Below are positions 9,070 to 18,459 of a stretch of DNA of 64,000 nt, one piece after another. Each line of letters opens with the position of its first letter. Position 1 is the stretch's first letter. A program made the position numbers and the translations under genes. The stretch is from NCBI RefSeq assembly GCF_013373795.3, contig NZ_CP088022.1:6014001-6078000 (forward strand), given 5' to 3'. The stretch comes from Bradyrhizobium quebecense. GTDB taxonomy: Bacteria; Pseudomonadota; Alphaproteobacteria; Rhizobiales; Xanthobacteraceae. The notes below the pieces were generated by a model, which was not told the origin of the DNA, ran no database searches, and saw only the letters and a list, made by a program, of their open reading frames with translations.

Positions 9070-9984
9070 ATGACCGAGACCATTTCCTCCCTGCCGAACG
9101 GGCAGCGCGCGCCGAAAACGCCGAAAATCTCCTTCGAGTTCTTCCCGCCGAAGACCGAGGAGATGGAGCGCAGTCTCTGGGAGACCATCAATCGCCTGGC
9201 GCCGCTGACGCCGAACTTCGTCTCGGTCACCTACGGCGCCGGCGGCTCGACCCGCGAGCGCACCCACTCCACCATCAGCCGCATCCTCCGCGAGACCGAT
9301 CTTCTGCCGGCCGCGCATCTGACCTGCGTCAGTGCCTCGCGCGGCGAGATCGACGAGATCGTCGACCGCTATCATGAGGTCGGTGTCCGCCACATCGTGG
9401 CACTGCGCGGCGATCCGCCCGGCGGCATCGGCACGCCCTACTTCACCCATCCCGACGGCTACCAGAGCTCAGCCGAGCTCGTCGCCGCCATCAAGAAGCG
9501 CCACGCCGACATCGAGATCTCGGTGTCCGCCTATCCGGAGAAGCATCCGGAAGCCGCCGATTTCGACGCCGACATCGACACGCTGAAGGCCAAGGTCGAC
9601 GCCGGCGCGACACGCGCGATCACCCAGGTGTTCTTCGACAACGATCTCTACCATCGCTATGTCGACCGGGTGCGCGCACGCGGCATCGAGATTCCGATCG
9701 TGCCCGGCATCATGCCGATGCACAATTTCAAGCAGGCCCGCAATTTCGTGACGCGCGCCGGCACCAGCGTGCCGGACTGGCTCGCCGAGAAATTCGAGGG
9801 CCTCGACAACGACGCCGAGACCCGCAAGCTGGTCGCCGCCACCGTTGCCGCCGGCCAGGTGCAGAAGCTGTTCAAGCACGGCGTCGACACCTTCCACTTC
9901 TACACCATGAACCGCGCGGACCTCGTGTTCGCGATCAGCCACCTGCTCGGCATCCGGCCGACCGGTGCCCAGAAAGCTGCCTGA
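9070..9984 (+). CDS. metF: 5,10-methylenetetrahydrofolate reductase
   Basis: A 304-residue FAD enzyme reducing methylene-THF to methyl-THF, the methyl donor for MetH. Typical elements: KISFEFFPPKTEEMERSLW at the start of the barrel, FVSVTYGAGGSTRERTHS with the conserved Thr/Gly loop, LTCVSASR, HIVALRGDPPGG and GATRAITQVFFDNDLY. The ATG at 9070 is preferred to a TTG nine bases upstream. It ends 3 bp before metH; the pair is clearly one operon for the methionine/folate methyl cycle, preceded by an unusual structured leader. Confidence 0.95.
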   Translation: MTETISSLPNGQRAPKTPKISFEFFPPKTEEMERSLWETINRLAPLTPNFVSVTYGAGGSTRERTHSTISRILRETDLLPAAHLTCVSASRGEIDEIVDRYHEVGVRHIVALRGDPPGGIGTPYFTHPDGYQSSAELVAAIKKRHADIEISVSAYPEKHPEAADFDADIDTLKAKVDAGATRAITQVFFDNDLYHRYVDRVRARGIEIPIVPGIMPMHNFKQARNFVTRAGTSVPDWLAEKFEGLDNDAETRKLVAATVAAGQVQKLFKHGVDTFHFYTMNRADLVFAISHLLGIRPTGAQKAA

Positions 9985-9987
9985 ATC

Positions 9988-12900
9988 ATGTCCGTACCGG
10001 TTTCCCCCAAGCGTAACGCTTTGCTCGCGGCTGCCCGCGAGCGCATCCTGGTGCTCGACGGCGCCATGGGCACGATGATCCAGGGCTTGCAGTTCGACGA
10101 AGCCGCCTTCCGCGGCGAACGCTTCAAGGACTTCCACCGCGACATCAAGGGCAACAACGATCTCCTGATCCTGACCCAGGCTGAGGCGATCACGGACATC
10201 CACGCCGCCTACCTGCGCGCCGGCGCCGACATCGTCGCGACCAATACCTTCTCCTCCACCTCGATCGCGCAGGCCGACTACGACATGTCGGACCTCGCCT
10301 ATGAGCTCAACCTGCAGGGCGCTCGGCTCGCGCGTGCGGCCGCGGAGCGGGTGAGCGCCGAGGACGGCAAGCAGCGCTTCGTCGCCGGCGCGCTTGGCCC
10401 GACCAACCGCACCGCCTCGATCTCGCCCGACGTCTCCAATCCCGGCTATCGCGCGGTGACCTTCGACGATCTGCGCAAGGCCTATGGCGAACAGGCCAAG
10501 GGCCTGCTCGATGGCGGCGCCGACCTGCTGCTGGTCGAGACCATCTTCGACACGCTGAACGCCAAGGCGGCGCTGTATGCGATCGCCGAGCTCATCGCGG
10601 AGCGCGGCATCGACGTGCCCGTGATGATTTCCGGCACCATCACCGACAAGTCCGGCCGGCTGCTCTCCGGGCAGCTGCCGGAGGCGTTCTGGCATTCGGT
10701 GCGGCACGCCAAGCCGATCACGATCGGCTTCAATTGCGCGCTCGGCGCCGAGGATCTGCGCGCGCATATCGCCGATATCGGCCGCGTCGCCGACACGCTG
10801 GTCTGCGCTTACCCCAACGCCGGCCTGCCCAACGAGTTCGGCCAGTATGACGAGACGCCGGACTACATGGCCCGGCTGATTGGCGAGTTCGCTGCCGCCG
10901 GCCTCGTCAACATCGTTGGCGGCTGCTGCGGCACCACGCCCGATCATATCGCGGCGATCGCCAGGGCCGTCGCCCCGCACAAGCCGCGCGTCGTGCCCGA
11001 GATCGAACCGCGGCTCAAGCTCTCCGGCCTCGAGCCGTTCACGCTGACCGACGCGATCCCGTTCGTGAACGTCGGCGAGCGCACCAACGTCACCGGTTCG
11101 GCGCGCTTCCGCAAGCTGATCACCGCGGGCGACTACACCGCCGCGCTTCAGGTGGCGCGCGACCAGGTCGAGAACGGCGCCCAGGTCATCGACGTCAACA
11201 TGGACGAGGGCCTCCTCGACTCCGAAGCGGCGATGGTGACGTTCCTCAACCTCGTCGCCGCCGAGCCCGACATCGCGCGGGTGCCCGTGATGGTCGACTC
11301 CTCGAAATTCCACGTCATCGAGGCCGGCCTGAAATGCATCCAGGGCAAGCCGATCGTGAACTCGATCTCGATGAAGGAAGGCGAGGAGAAATTCCTGCAC
11401 GAGGCGACGGTCGCCAAGCGTCACGGCGCCGCCGTGGTGGTGATGGCGTTCGACGAGACCGGCCAGGCCGACACGTTCGCGCGCAAGACCGAGATCTGCA
11501 AGCGCGCCTACGACCTTCTGGTCAACCGGCTCGACTTCCCGCCCGAGGACATCATCTTCGATCCGAACATCTTCGCGATCGCGACTGGCCTCGAGGAGCA
11601 CAACAATTACGGCGTCGACTTCATCGAGGCGACGCGCTGGATCCGCCAGAACCTGCCCGGCGCCCACATCTCTGGCGGCGTCTCCAACCTGTCGTTCTCG
11701 TTCCGCGGCAACGAGCCGGTGCGCGAGGCGATGCACTCGGTGTTCCTGTATCACGCCATCCATGCCGGCATGGACATGGGCATCGTCAATGCTGGACAGA
11801 TGATCGTCTATGACGACATCGACCCCGAGCTGCGCCAGACCTGCGAGGACGTGATCCTCAACCGCGACCCGGGCGCGTCCGAGCGGCTGCTGGCGCTTGC
11901 CGAGAAATTCCGCGGCAAGGAGAAGCAGACCAAGGAGCAGGATCTCGCCTGGCGCGAATGGCCGGTCGAGAAGCGACTCAGTCACGCGCTGGTGCACGGC
12001 ATCACCGAGTTCATCGAGGCCGACACCGAAGCCGCCCGCCAGAACACGTCCCGTCCGCTCGACGTCATCGAGGGGCCGCTGATGGCCAGCATGAACGTGG
12101 TCGGCGATCTCTTCGGCGACGGCAAGATGTTCCTGCCGCAGGTCGTGAAGTCGGCCCGCGTGATGAAGCAGGCGGTCGCCTACCTGATGCCGTTCATGGA
12201 GGAGGAGAAGGCGCGCAACCTCGCCAATGGCATCACCGGCGGCCGCAACGCCGCGGGCAAGATCGTGCTCGCGACCGTGAAGGGCGACGTCCATGACATC
12301 GGCAAGAACATCGTCGGCATCGTGCTCCAGTGCAACAATTTCGAGGTCATCGACCTCGGCGTCATGGTGCCCGCCAACAAGATCATCGAGACCGCGAAGG
12401 CCGAGGGCGCCGACATCATCGGCCTGTCCGGCCTGATCACGCCCTCGCTTGACGAGATGAGCTTCCTCGCCGGCGAGCTGGAACGGCAGGGCATGAACGT
12501 GCCGCTCCTGATCGGCGGCGCCACCACGAGCCGGGTGCACACCGCCGTCAAGATCGACCCGAACTATCCGGGCGGCCCGGTCGTGCATGTCAATGATGCG
12601 AGCCGCGCCGTCGGCGTCGCCTCCTCGCTGCTGTCGGCCGAGAAGAAGCAGGCCTATGCCGCCGAGGTGCGCGCCGAATACGCCAAGATCTCGACGGCGC
12701 ATTTCCGCGCCCAGGCCGACAAGAAGCGGCTGAAGCTCAACGACGCCCGCGCCAACAAGGTCGCGATCGACTTTGCGGCGGCGCCGCCGAAGAAGCCGGC
12801 GTTCTTCGGGCTGAAGAGCTTCGATGCCTACGATCTCGCCGAGTTCGCCGACTACATCGACTGGACGCCGTTCCTCCAGACCTGGGAATTGACCGGCCGC

Positions 12901-13851
12901 TTCCCCGCGATCCTCGACGACCCCAAGGTCGGCGAAGTCGCCCGCTCGCTCTATGCCGACGCGCGCAAGATGCTCGACACGATCATCCAGGAGAAGTGGT
13001 TCACTGCGCGGGCCGCCATCGGCTTCTGGCCGGCAAATGCCGTCGGCGACGACATCGAGGTCTATGCCGACGAGACGCGGAAGCAGAAGATCGCGACCTT
13101 CCACACGCTGCGCCAGCAGCTCGAGAAGCGCGAGGGCCGCTTCAACGCCGCGCTGTCCGACTTCGTCGCGCCAAAGGAGACCGGCGTGCCCGACTATATC
13201 GGCGGCTTCGTCGTCACCGCGGGGATCGGCGAGGATGCGGTCGCCGACCGTTTCAAGAACGCCAATGATGACTACTCCTCGATCCTGTGCAAGGCGCTGG
13301 CCGATCGTCTGGCGGAAGCCTTTGCCGAGCGCATGCACCAGCGCGTGCGCAAGGAGTTCTGGGGCTATGCGCCCGACGAGGCCTCGTCGCCGGACGAATT
13401 GATCCTCGAAAAGTATGACGGCATTCGCCCCGCGCCCGGCTATCCGGCGCAGCCCGACCACACCGAGAAGCGGACGCTGTTCGCGCTGCTCGATGCCGAG
13501 AACACGTCCGGCGTGAAGCTGACCGAGAGCTACGCGATGTGGCCGGGTTCGTCGGTTTCGGGCCTGTATTTCTCGCACCCCGAAAGCTTCTATTTCGGCG
13601 TCGGCAAGATCGAACGCGACCAGGTCGAGGACTATGCCGCACGCAAGGCCATGACGGTCGCCGAGGTCGAGCGCTGGCTGGCGCCGGTGTTGAACTACAT
13701 CCCCTCGCAGGACGGCGCCAAGGGCCAGGCGATCGCGCCTGCCGCGACGCCCGCCAACGACGAGGAGTCTCGGGAACTCGCCTCGCATCCGCAGGGCTGC
13801 ACCTGCGCGGTGCACCTTGCCTGGCGGAAGAAGAAGGTGGGTGCGGGGTAG
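9988..13851 (+). CDS. metH: Cobalamin-dependent methionine synthase
   Basis: A 1287-residue, full-length, four-module enzyme that transfers the methyl group of methyl-THF to homocysteine through B12. The homocysteine barrel has zinc ligands Cys250 (GFNCALG) and Cys313-Cys314 ([10 protein letters not shown]). The pterin domain includes [18 protein letters not shown]. The B12 domain has DVHDIGKN with the cobalt-ligating His769 and [13 protein letters not shown]. The C-terminal activation domain carries [15 protein letters not shown], which binds SAM. The tail ends in a CTCAVH segment. Because activation is by SAM plus reduced flavodoxin, the protein should be self-sufficient. It lies directly after metF. 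Confidence 0.97.
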   Translation: MSVPVSPKRNALLAAARERILVLDGAMGTMIQGLQFDEAAFRGERFKDFHRDIKGNNDLLILTQAEAITDIHAAYLRAGADIVATNTFSSTSIAQADYDMSDLAYELNLQGARLARAAAERVSAEDGKQRFVAGALGPTNRTASISPDVSNPGYRAVTFDDLRKAYGEQAKGLLDGGADLLLVETIFDTLNAKAALYAIAELIAERGIDVPVMISGTITDKSGRLLSGQLPEAFWHSVRHAKPITIGFNCALGAEDLRAHIADIGRVADTLVCAYPNAGLPNEFGQYDETPDYMARLIGEFAAAGLVNIVGGCCGTTPDHIAAIARAVAPHKPRVVPEIEPRLKLSGLEPFTLTDAIPFVNVGERTNVTGSARFRKLITAGDYTAALQVARDQVENGAQVIDVNMDEGLLDSEAAMVTFLNLVAAEPDIARVPVMVDSSKFHVIEAGLKCIQGKPIVNSISMKEGEEKFLHEATVAKRHGAAVVVMAFDETGQADTFARKTEICKRAYDLLVNRLDFPPEDIIFDPNIFAIATGLEEHNNYGVDFIEATRWIRQNLPGAHISGGVSNLSFSFRGNEPVREAMHSVFLYHAIHAGMDMGIVNAGQMIVYDDIDPELRQTCEDVILNRDPGASERLLALAEKFRGKEKQTKEQDLAWREWPVEKRLSHALVHGITEFIEADTEAARQNTSRPLDVIEGPLMASMNVVGDLFGDGKMFLPQVVKSARVMKQAVAYLMPFMEEEKARNLANGITGGRNAAGKIVLATVKGDVHDIGKNIVGIVLQCNNFEVIDLGVMVPANKIIETAKAEGADIIGLSGLITPSLDEMSFLAGELERQGMNVPLLIGGATTSRVHTAVKIDPNYPGGPVVHVNDASRAVGVASSLLSAEKKQAYAAEVRAEYAKISTAHFRAQADKKRLKLNDARANKVAIDFAAAPPKKPAFFGLKSFDAYDLAEFADYIDWTPFLQTWELTGRFPAILDDPKVGEVARSLYADARKMLDTIIQEKWFTARAAIGFWPANAVGDDIEVYADETRKQKIATFHTLRQQLEKREGRFNAALSDFVAPKETGVPDYIGGFVVTAGIGEDAVADRFKNANDDYSSILCKALADRLAEAFAERMHQRVRKEFWGYAPDEASSPDELILEKYDGIRPAPGYPAQPDHTEKRTLFALLDAENTSGVKLTESYAMWPGSSVSGLYFSHPESFYFGVGKIERDQVEDYAARKAMTVAEVERWLAPVLNYIPSQDGAKGQAIAPAATPANDEESRELASHPQGCTCAVHLAWRKKKVGAG

Positions 13852-13866
13852 CTCCAGCCGCCGCTT

Positions 13867-14060
13867 CACCTCGCCCCGCTCTTGCGGGGAGAGGTCGAAG
13901 CCGAAGGCTTCGGGTGAGGGGTTCCTCCGCAATGACGGTTTCCTTTGTTGTCCGGTGAGGATTTCCGAGTCGGAGTGGGCTATGGTGCGGCACGATCGTG
14001 CCATGCCCCTCACCCGGCGCTGCGCGCCGACCTCTCCCCGCAAAAGGGCGGGGCGAGGTG
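13867..14060. repeat. Long intergenic inverted repeat (CTCTCC family, copy 1)
   Basis: The metH-maiA gap is filled by a nearly symmetrical element of about 194 bp. It begins CACCTCGCCCCGC and ends GCGGGGCGAGGTG. Each arm, about 55 bp, contains a smaller GC hairpin, GAGAGGTCG and a GGGTGAGGGG block, read inward from both ends. The centre (CGCAATGACGG... to ...CGATCGTGCC) is unrelated. A second copy of the same design is at 46861-47023 and a single hairpin of this type is at 15019-15037. Confidence 0.7.
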
Positions 14061-14077
14061 AACATCGGACCCTCCCC

Positions 14078-14737
14078 ATGCAATTCTTCTCCTTCTGGCG
14101 ATCGCTGGCGAGCTTTCGGGTGCGGATCGCGCTCAATCTGAAGGGCGTGCCGGCGGAGGTCGTGTTCGTCGACATCGATGCGGACGCGCATCGCACTGAT
14201 GCCTATCGCAAGATCAATCCGCAGATGGCGCTGCCGGCGCTGGTGACCGACGATGGCACGGTGCTGTTCCAGTCGCTCGCGATCATCGACTATCTCGACG
14301 AGACCTACCCGAGCCCGCCGTTGCTGCCGCCCGACGCGCTCGGCCGTGCCCGGGTGCGCGGGCTTGCGCTGATCGTCGCCTGCGAGGGCCATCCGCTGCT
14401 GACGCCACGGGTGCGCCGCTATCTCGACCGCGAGCTCGATCTGCGCGACAGCCAGCAGAACGCCTGGCGGCGGCACTGGACGGTCGAGACGCTGGCGGCG
14501 CTCGAGGGCCACCTCGCCGGCCACAAGGCAACCGGCCAGTTCTGTCACGGCGATGCGCCGACCCTCGCCGATATCTGCCTGGTCGGCCATGTCACCGCGG
14601 CGATCAACCAGCAGATCAGCCTGTCGCCCTGGCCGACCGTGAAGCGCATCCACGACACCGCAATGGCGCTGCCGGCGTTCGCCAAGGCGCATCCCTCCGC
14701 GCAGCCGGATACGCCCGAGGCGATGCGCGCGAAGTAG
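14078..14737 (+). CDS. maiA: Maleylacetoacetate isomerase (zeta-class GST)
   Basis: A 219-residue glutathione-S-transferase-fold protein. The N-terminal thioredoxin-like domain reads FFSFWRSLASFRVRIALNLKG, matching the zeta-class SxxxxRVRIAL signature (canonical YSYWRSSAAYRVR). It continues KINPQMALPALVTDDGTVLFQSLAIIDYLDE, the glutathione-gamma-glutamyl site. The helical domain ends with GDAPTLADICLVGHVTAA. This class isomerises maleylacetoacetate in tyrosine/homogentisate breakdown using glutathione. No fah or hmgA neighbours are present, so the exact substrate is inferred. The start is the first ATG after the repeat element and matches the family N-terminus. Confidence 0.75.
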   Translation: MQFFSFWRSLASFRVRIALNLKGVPAEVVFVDIDADAHRTDAYRKINPQMALPALVTDDGTVLFQSLAIIDYLDETYPSPPLLPPDALGRARVRGLALIVACEGHPLLTPRVRRYLDRELDLRDSQQNAWRRHWTVETLAALEGHLAGHKATGQFCHGDAPTLADICLVGHVTAAINQQISLSPWPTVKRIHDTAMALPAFAKAHPSAQPDTPEAMRAK

Positions 14738-14800
14738 TGCGCGAACGGAAGCGCCGCGAAGCATAGACAGAGGCGCAAACGTGTGCACGACCCTCTCCAC

Positions 14801-14934
14801 CGTCGTCCCTGCGAAAGCAGGAGACCCATAACCACAGGGCATTGTTGTTGAAGCGAGCTGCGGCTCCAGCGTTGTGCAACGATGACCATCGGTGGTTATG
14901 GGTCCCGGGTCGCGCTGCGCTTGCCCGGGACGAC
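14801..14934. repeat. Intergenic inverted repeat (CGTCGTCCC family)
   Basis: The left end, CGTCGTCCCTGCGAAAGCAG followed by GACCCATAACCAC, and the right end, GGTGGTTATGGGTC followed by CGGGTCGCG...CCCGGGACGAC, form an interrupted inverted repeat. Each end also holds its own small hairpin. The internal 55 bp are not symmetrical. It lies in the 370-bp gap 14738-15110, which contains no gene I can support. Confidence 0.65.
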
Positions 14935-15018
14935 AGCGAATTTTTGGCCCGCTTGTGAATCACACGTTCGCGTTTTCGCGACACGAATAGTCCGAGCTTT
15001 CTCGCCCCGAGGCCACCC

Positions 15019-15037
15019 CTCTCCCACAAGGGGAGAG
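15019..15037. terminator. Hairpin CTCTCCC-ACAAG-GGGAGAG
   Basis: A 7-bp perfect stem with a 5-base loop, identical in type to the end hairpins of the long CTCTCC repeats. It probably represents half of such an element and may act as a terminator downstream of the ATP-grasp-like gene. Confidence 0.4.
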
Positions 15038-15110
15038 CGAGCCTGAGAAGCGTGCTCACATCACATCGCGTGGGCCCAATAATTAGACCTCACCCATCAG
15101 CGGCCCTGCC

Positions 15111-16202
15111 CTACCGGCCCGCATCGCTCTCCAGATGCAGACGAACGCGCTCGCCGACCGTCCGCGCGATCGCCGCCGGCGTCTCTTCGGGAATCGCAAA
15201 GCACGAGCTCGCGTTGATCTCGCAGAGCACATAGGTATCGGCGCCGTCGGCATCGCGCGGACCGTAGAGGAAGTCCGCATCCCAGATCACCGGCAGCGAC
15301 GCTTCATCGATCGCCAGCGCCGCCATCAACCCTGGAATCCATTTGTCCTCCATCAGCCGCCGCAGCGTCTGGAATTGTGCGGCATCAGGACCGTGCATGA
15401 TGCGCGGTCCGGGTTGGGCTTCCGGTGAGTCCGGACCTTCCGGCGGCGACGGGATCAAGGCCTTGATCAGTTGGTGTCCGAAGCCCGCGACCTTCGATCC
15501 GCTGACATAGCAACGGATCATGCCCTCGGGCAGTCGCGGCTGGAATGCCTGATCGATGATGCAGCCGCCCCAACCGAAATACGGCTCGCAGCGTGCCAAG
15601 AAGGCGTCCAGCGGCAGCTCCCCGGGCCGGCTGCCGCGCAGTGCGTGGAGCACGCAGACGGTGGCGTCCGCATTCGGTAAGCCTTCCACCTTCAAGGCTT
15701 CCACCTTCCAGACGCCCTGCTCGCCATTGCCACGGTTCTGCTTGAGCACGCGCGGCCCGGCCGCGCGAAGGCGCGACGGTGCGGCGCGGAAGGCGTCCGC
15801 GGTGGCGTATCGATGCGTGTCAGCGCCCAGCCCAGATGACGCGTCCGATAGCGCACGTCCTTGACGCCCATCTTGAGGATGATTTCGGGATGTGCGCTGA
15901 CCCACGGACGCTTCATCGCGACCTCGCGCAGCAGCGGATCGAGCGCCGCGCGGGTCTTGCCCTGATGGATCGGATCGACCCAGACGAGAACGCCGTCCGC
16001 GGTCAGCAATTGGTCGCGGACGAGATCGGCGAAGCTCTCGTCATAGACGACGGGAAAAGCATCGATGCCGGAAGCGGCAAGCGCTTCGAAGACGCGAAAC
16101 GAAACGGCTGTTTTGTGGGGTCGCCTCCCGGCGCGACGCGGCATCGCCACGCCACAGGATGGCGATTTTGGAACGACGGGATGTGTGCTGTTCGGTGTCC
16201 AT
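15111..16202 (-). pseudogene. ATP-grasp-like (Cj0069-type) protein, broken by two compensating frameshifts
   Basis: The coding signal needs three segments in two frames. From ATG 16202 (GGAG 7 bp upstream) it reads MDTEQHTSRRSKIAILWRGD ... TPQNSRF. An extra base near 16100 (within CGTTTCGTTTCGC on the minus strand) shifts to the frame reading FRVFEALAASGIDAFPVVYD ... VWVDPIHQGKTRAALD ... YRTRHLGW. A missing G in the GGG at 15826-15828 then restores the first frame: GADTHRYATADAFR ... RVLKQNRGNGEQGVWKVE ... LCEINASSCFAIPEE. The ordered motifs (KIAILWRGD, WVDPIH, LKQNRGNGGQGVWK, CEINASS) point to an uncharacterised ATP-grasp-like family of about 360 residues. As written the protein would stop soon after residue 35. 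Real decay and sequencing error are both possible. Family name is from memory and tentative. Confidence 0.7.
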
Positions 16203-16324
16203 ATCAAAGCTCCACGACGGTGAGTGTCGCGCAGAGCTTGGACCGAAGTCTCACGGGGAGTCCGCCTTGTCCCCTTGGCAGGAACTCCAGACCACCTCGC
16301 GCAGGTTTCAAGATGGAAGTGGGA

Positions 16325-17410
16325 TCAGGCCGTGATCCCGTGCAACCCCAGCCAGCCCGTGTAGAGGCCGACCAAAACGATCAGCGCGGCCGACACGTAG
16401 GGCGCGCGTTGGGCGAAGCGGCTGAAGCCGCCCCAATGACGCTCGACATGACGCAGACTGAGCGCCGCCGCGACGCCAACCGAGACCATGGTGATCGCAA
16501 GCCCGATGCCGAAGCAGAGCACCAGCACGAAGCCGAGGCTGAACTGCTTGAGCTGAAGGCAGAGCAGCAACACGGTGATCGCCGCCGGACACGGAATGAG
16601 CCCGCCGGTCAGGCCGAACAGAATGATCTGCCACGTCGTGACGGTCCGCCCGGCAAAGCGCTTGCGGATGTCGGCGGCGTGCGCGCGCGCATGCGCATCG
16701 TCCGCGTCGCCGAGGTCCATATGCGCATGGTCATGCTCCTCGAACAGGACTTCGGCCGTGTCCGCCCGCACCGACACGCGTGCCTTGAAGGCATGCGGCT
16801 CCGGAATTTCATCGATGCTTTCCAGATAGCCGTCCCGCGCGGCGAAGCGAAACTGCTGTTCGCGGCCGTCGGGACGGATCGTCACGACATCAACTTCGCC
16901 GGCTGCCGGGAGCGCCCCGGCCTCGCTTCGCAACCGCCAGCGCGGCGGCACGCCGTCCTCGAAGACTTCGAGTGACAGCGATTGCCCGGCCAGGGTCAGT
17001 TGCCGCGTTTCGTCATGATGATGGTGATCATGGTCATGATCGTGGTGATGGCCGTGTTCCGAATTCTGCTCGCGCCAGGTGCGCCAGGCCATCCAGGCTG
17101 CGATCGAAATGATGATCGCCGCCGAGGCCAGTTGCAGCCAGGCTTCGCTGCGTTCGCCGGACCACTGCTGGCCGAAATGCAGCCCCGCCAGCGCGATGAT
17201 CCAGACGATGGCCGTGTGCGAGATCGTCGCCGACAGGCCGAGCAGCACCGCCTGCACCACGGTGCCGCGGATGGCGACGATGAAGGCCGCCATCATCGTC
17301 TTGGAGTGGCCGGGCTCGAGACCATGCAGCGCGCCGAGCAGGATCGCACTGGGGACGAACAGCCATGCATGCGCGCTGCTCTGCTGGAGCAGCCGAGACA
17401 GATCGGTCAT
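16325..17410 (-). CDS. rcnA: Nickel/cobalt efflux protein RcnA
   Basis: A 361-residue inner-membrane exporter of the NicO/RcnA family that removes Ni2+ and Co2+ from the cytoplasm. The first helices contain LLGALHGLEPGHSKTMMAAF, nearly identical to E. coli RcnA, and the second half contains ILFGLTGGLIPCPAAITVLL. A His-rich cytoplasmic loop (HGHHHDHDHDHHHHD, about residues 119-133) is followed by a hydrophilic insert of about 110 residues that includes a second acidic/His stretch (EEHDHAHMD), longer than in E. coli. The ATG giving MTDLSRLLQQ matches the family start, although a GTG three codons earlier overlaps the rcnR stop. Cotranscribed with rcnR. Confidence 0.93.
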   Translation of the reverse strand: MTDLSRLLQQSSAHAWLFVPSAILLGALHGLEPGHSKTMMAAFIVAIRGTVVQAVLLGLSATISHTAIVWIIALAGLHFGQQWSGERSEAWLQLASAAIIISIAAWMAWRTWREQNSEHGHHHDHDHDHHHHDETRQLTLAGQSLSLEVFEDGVPPRWRLRSEAGALPAAGEVDVVTIRPDGREQQFRFAARDGYLESIDEIPEPHAFKARVSVRADTAEVLFEEHDHAHMDLGDADDAHARAHAADIRKRFAGRTVTTWQIILFGLTGGLIPCPAAITVLLLCLQLKQFSLGFVLVLCFGIGLAITMVSVGVAAALSLRHVERHWGGFSRFAQRAPYVSAALIVLVGLYTGWLGLHGITA

Positions 17411-17415
17411 GTGCT

Positions 17416-17694
17416 TCACTTCAAATAGGTACGAACGACGTCGATCAGGTCCGCCGCGCCCTGCGCTCTCTCGGGATCCTTCTCCCGGGCAGGGTCCACC
17501 ACGTGATGGCGGATGTGATCCTCGAGCAGTTCCGCGGTGAGACCGTTGATGGCGCCGCGAACCGAGGCCACCAGCATCAACACGTCGGCACAGCCGATCT
17601 CGGACTCCAGCGCCCGCTCGACGGCGTCGAGCTGACCCTTGATGCGGCGGACCCGGCCGACGAGCTTGGACTTGTGCTTGATCGTGTGCGACAT
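17416..17694 (-). CDS. rcnR: Nickel/cobalt-responsive repressor RcnR (CsoR/RcnR family)
   Basis: A 92-residue all-helical metal sensor. Starting at the ATG giving MSHTIKHKSK, the four RcnR nickel/cobalt ligands fall exactly at His3, Cys35, His60 and His64, which decides this start over an ATG two codons upstream and distinguishes it from CsoR (copper) and FrmR (formaldehyde). Metal binding is expected to release it from the rcnRA promoter. A G6 tract flanked by TATA inverted repeats lies 6 bp upstream of the start and is the likely operator. It overlaps or nearly touches rcnA downstream. Confidence 0.92.
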   Translation of the reverse strand: MSHTIKHKSKLVGRVRRIKGQLDAVERALESEIGCADVLMLVASVRGAINGLTAELLEDHIRHHVVDPAREKDPERAQGAADLIDVVRTYLK

Positions 17695-17700
17695 GGCCAT

Positions 17701-17723
17701 AATATAGGGGGGTACCCTATATT
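17701..17723 (-). promoter_or_regulatory. Predicted RcnR operator
   Basis: Inverted arms AATATAGGG (17701-17709) and CCCTATATT (17715-17723) surround a GGGTA spacer, giving a run of six G. This is the layout of RcnR/CsoR operators (G-tract flanked by AT-rich inverted repeats). It ends 6 bp before the rcnR start, consistent with autorepression. Confidence 0.65.
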
Positions 17724-17875
17724 GGTCAACCCGTTTCGGGCCCGGTGGGGTGCGCGGGCCCGGCCGCGCTCACGCTGGGTTGCCTGGCCCGCGCTTTACA
17801 TTGCGGCGCCGACGGCGTTGAATCCGGTCAATCCAGGAACAAGGGTCACGAAACAACTGGCAAGGGAGGCGTCGC

Positions 17876-18232
17876 GTGAAAGTCCACATCCTGATGTTGG
17901 CTCTCCCGATCCTGCTTTCGAGCGAACTGCCGGCCGTGTCCAAGAGCAGCATTGGGCATAATGACGGCCCCTGGAATTCCGATCACATCGACAGTTTGCC
18001 GCCCGAAGTCCGGCAATACATCGCAGGGATTTGCAGAGGACCAGCCAGCGCCCAACACGACTTCGCGACCTACTCGCCGCGTGAAAAACGCTGGCGGATA
18101 AACCTCGAATATCTCCGATGCAACGGCATCGGCGCGTTCCGTCGGGGCAACCAGTGCCTGGACGTGGACTTCGTCGAGCAAGGCTCGCGATTTCACGTCG
18201 GCGCAAAACAATTCAGGGATTGCGGCTTCTAG
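17876..18232 (+). CDS. Small exported protein of unknown function
   Basis: A 118-residue protein starting at GTG with a good Shine-Dalgarno (AAGGGAGG) upstream. The N-terminus (MKVHILMLALPILLSSELPA) is a Sec signal peptide. The mature part begins KSSIGHNDGPWNSDHIDSLP and has three later cysteines (in AGICRGP, EYLRCNG and NQCLDVDF) plus a terminal Cys-Gly-Phe, allowing two disulfides in the periplasm. I do not recognise a family beyond similar small rhizobial exported proteins. It lies between the nickel and chromate modules, with no operon partner. Confidence 0.7.
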   Translation: MKVHILMLALPILLSSELPAVSKSSIGHNDGPWNSDHIDSLPPEVRQYIAGICRGPASAQHDFATYSPREKRWRINLEYLRCNGIGAFRRGNQCLDVDFVEQGSRFHVGAKQFRDCGF

Positions 18233-18354
18233 ATCGCAGCGATCCTGACCGTCTGAGTCTTGCGTCGCGGTCGGAACATTGTTCCAAACCGCGCAGGTGA
18301 ACTGTTCGTGACAGTGACCTGGACGTTTCGCTTGTGACCGCGGGCGCACTCCGG

Positions 18355-18383
18355 TTGACATCGATCAACACAAGGTCTTAATT
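18355..18383 (+). promoter_or_regulatory. Predicted promoter of the chromate operon
   Basis: TTGACA (18355-18360) and TTAATT (18378-18383) are 17 bp apart, a good sigma70-like pair, about 75 bp before the chrB-like ATG. A short inverted repeat TTGA-CATCGA-TCAA overlaps the -35 and could be a regulator site. A CGGGGA/TCCCCG hairpin (about 18390-18410) lies in the leader. Confidence 0.5.
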
Positions 18384-18459
18384 CCGGGGCACGGGGATGT
18401 GCGATCTCCCCGCGAGGCGACATGCCCAAGAATCGCGTCCTGTTCACCAAGGACGCACC

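Noticed and set aside
9469..14196. Very long open frame on the minus strand opposite metF/metH
   Set aside because: Its sequence is Arg/His/Asp/Gly-rich without any recognisable fold, as expected for the antisense of a GC-rich gene with strong third-position bias. metH is unambiguous on the other strand.
14801..15047. Small RNA gene in the maiA downstream gap
   Set aside because: The hairpins belong to dispersed repeat families; there is no clear promoter plus terminator arrangement.
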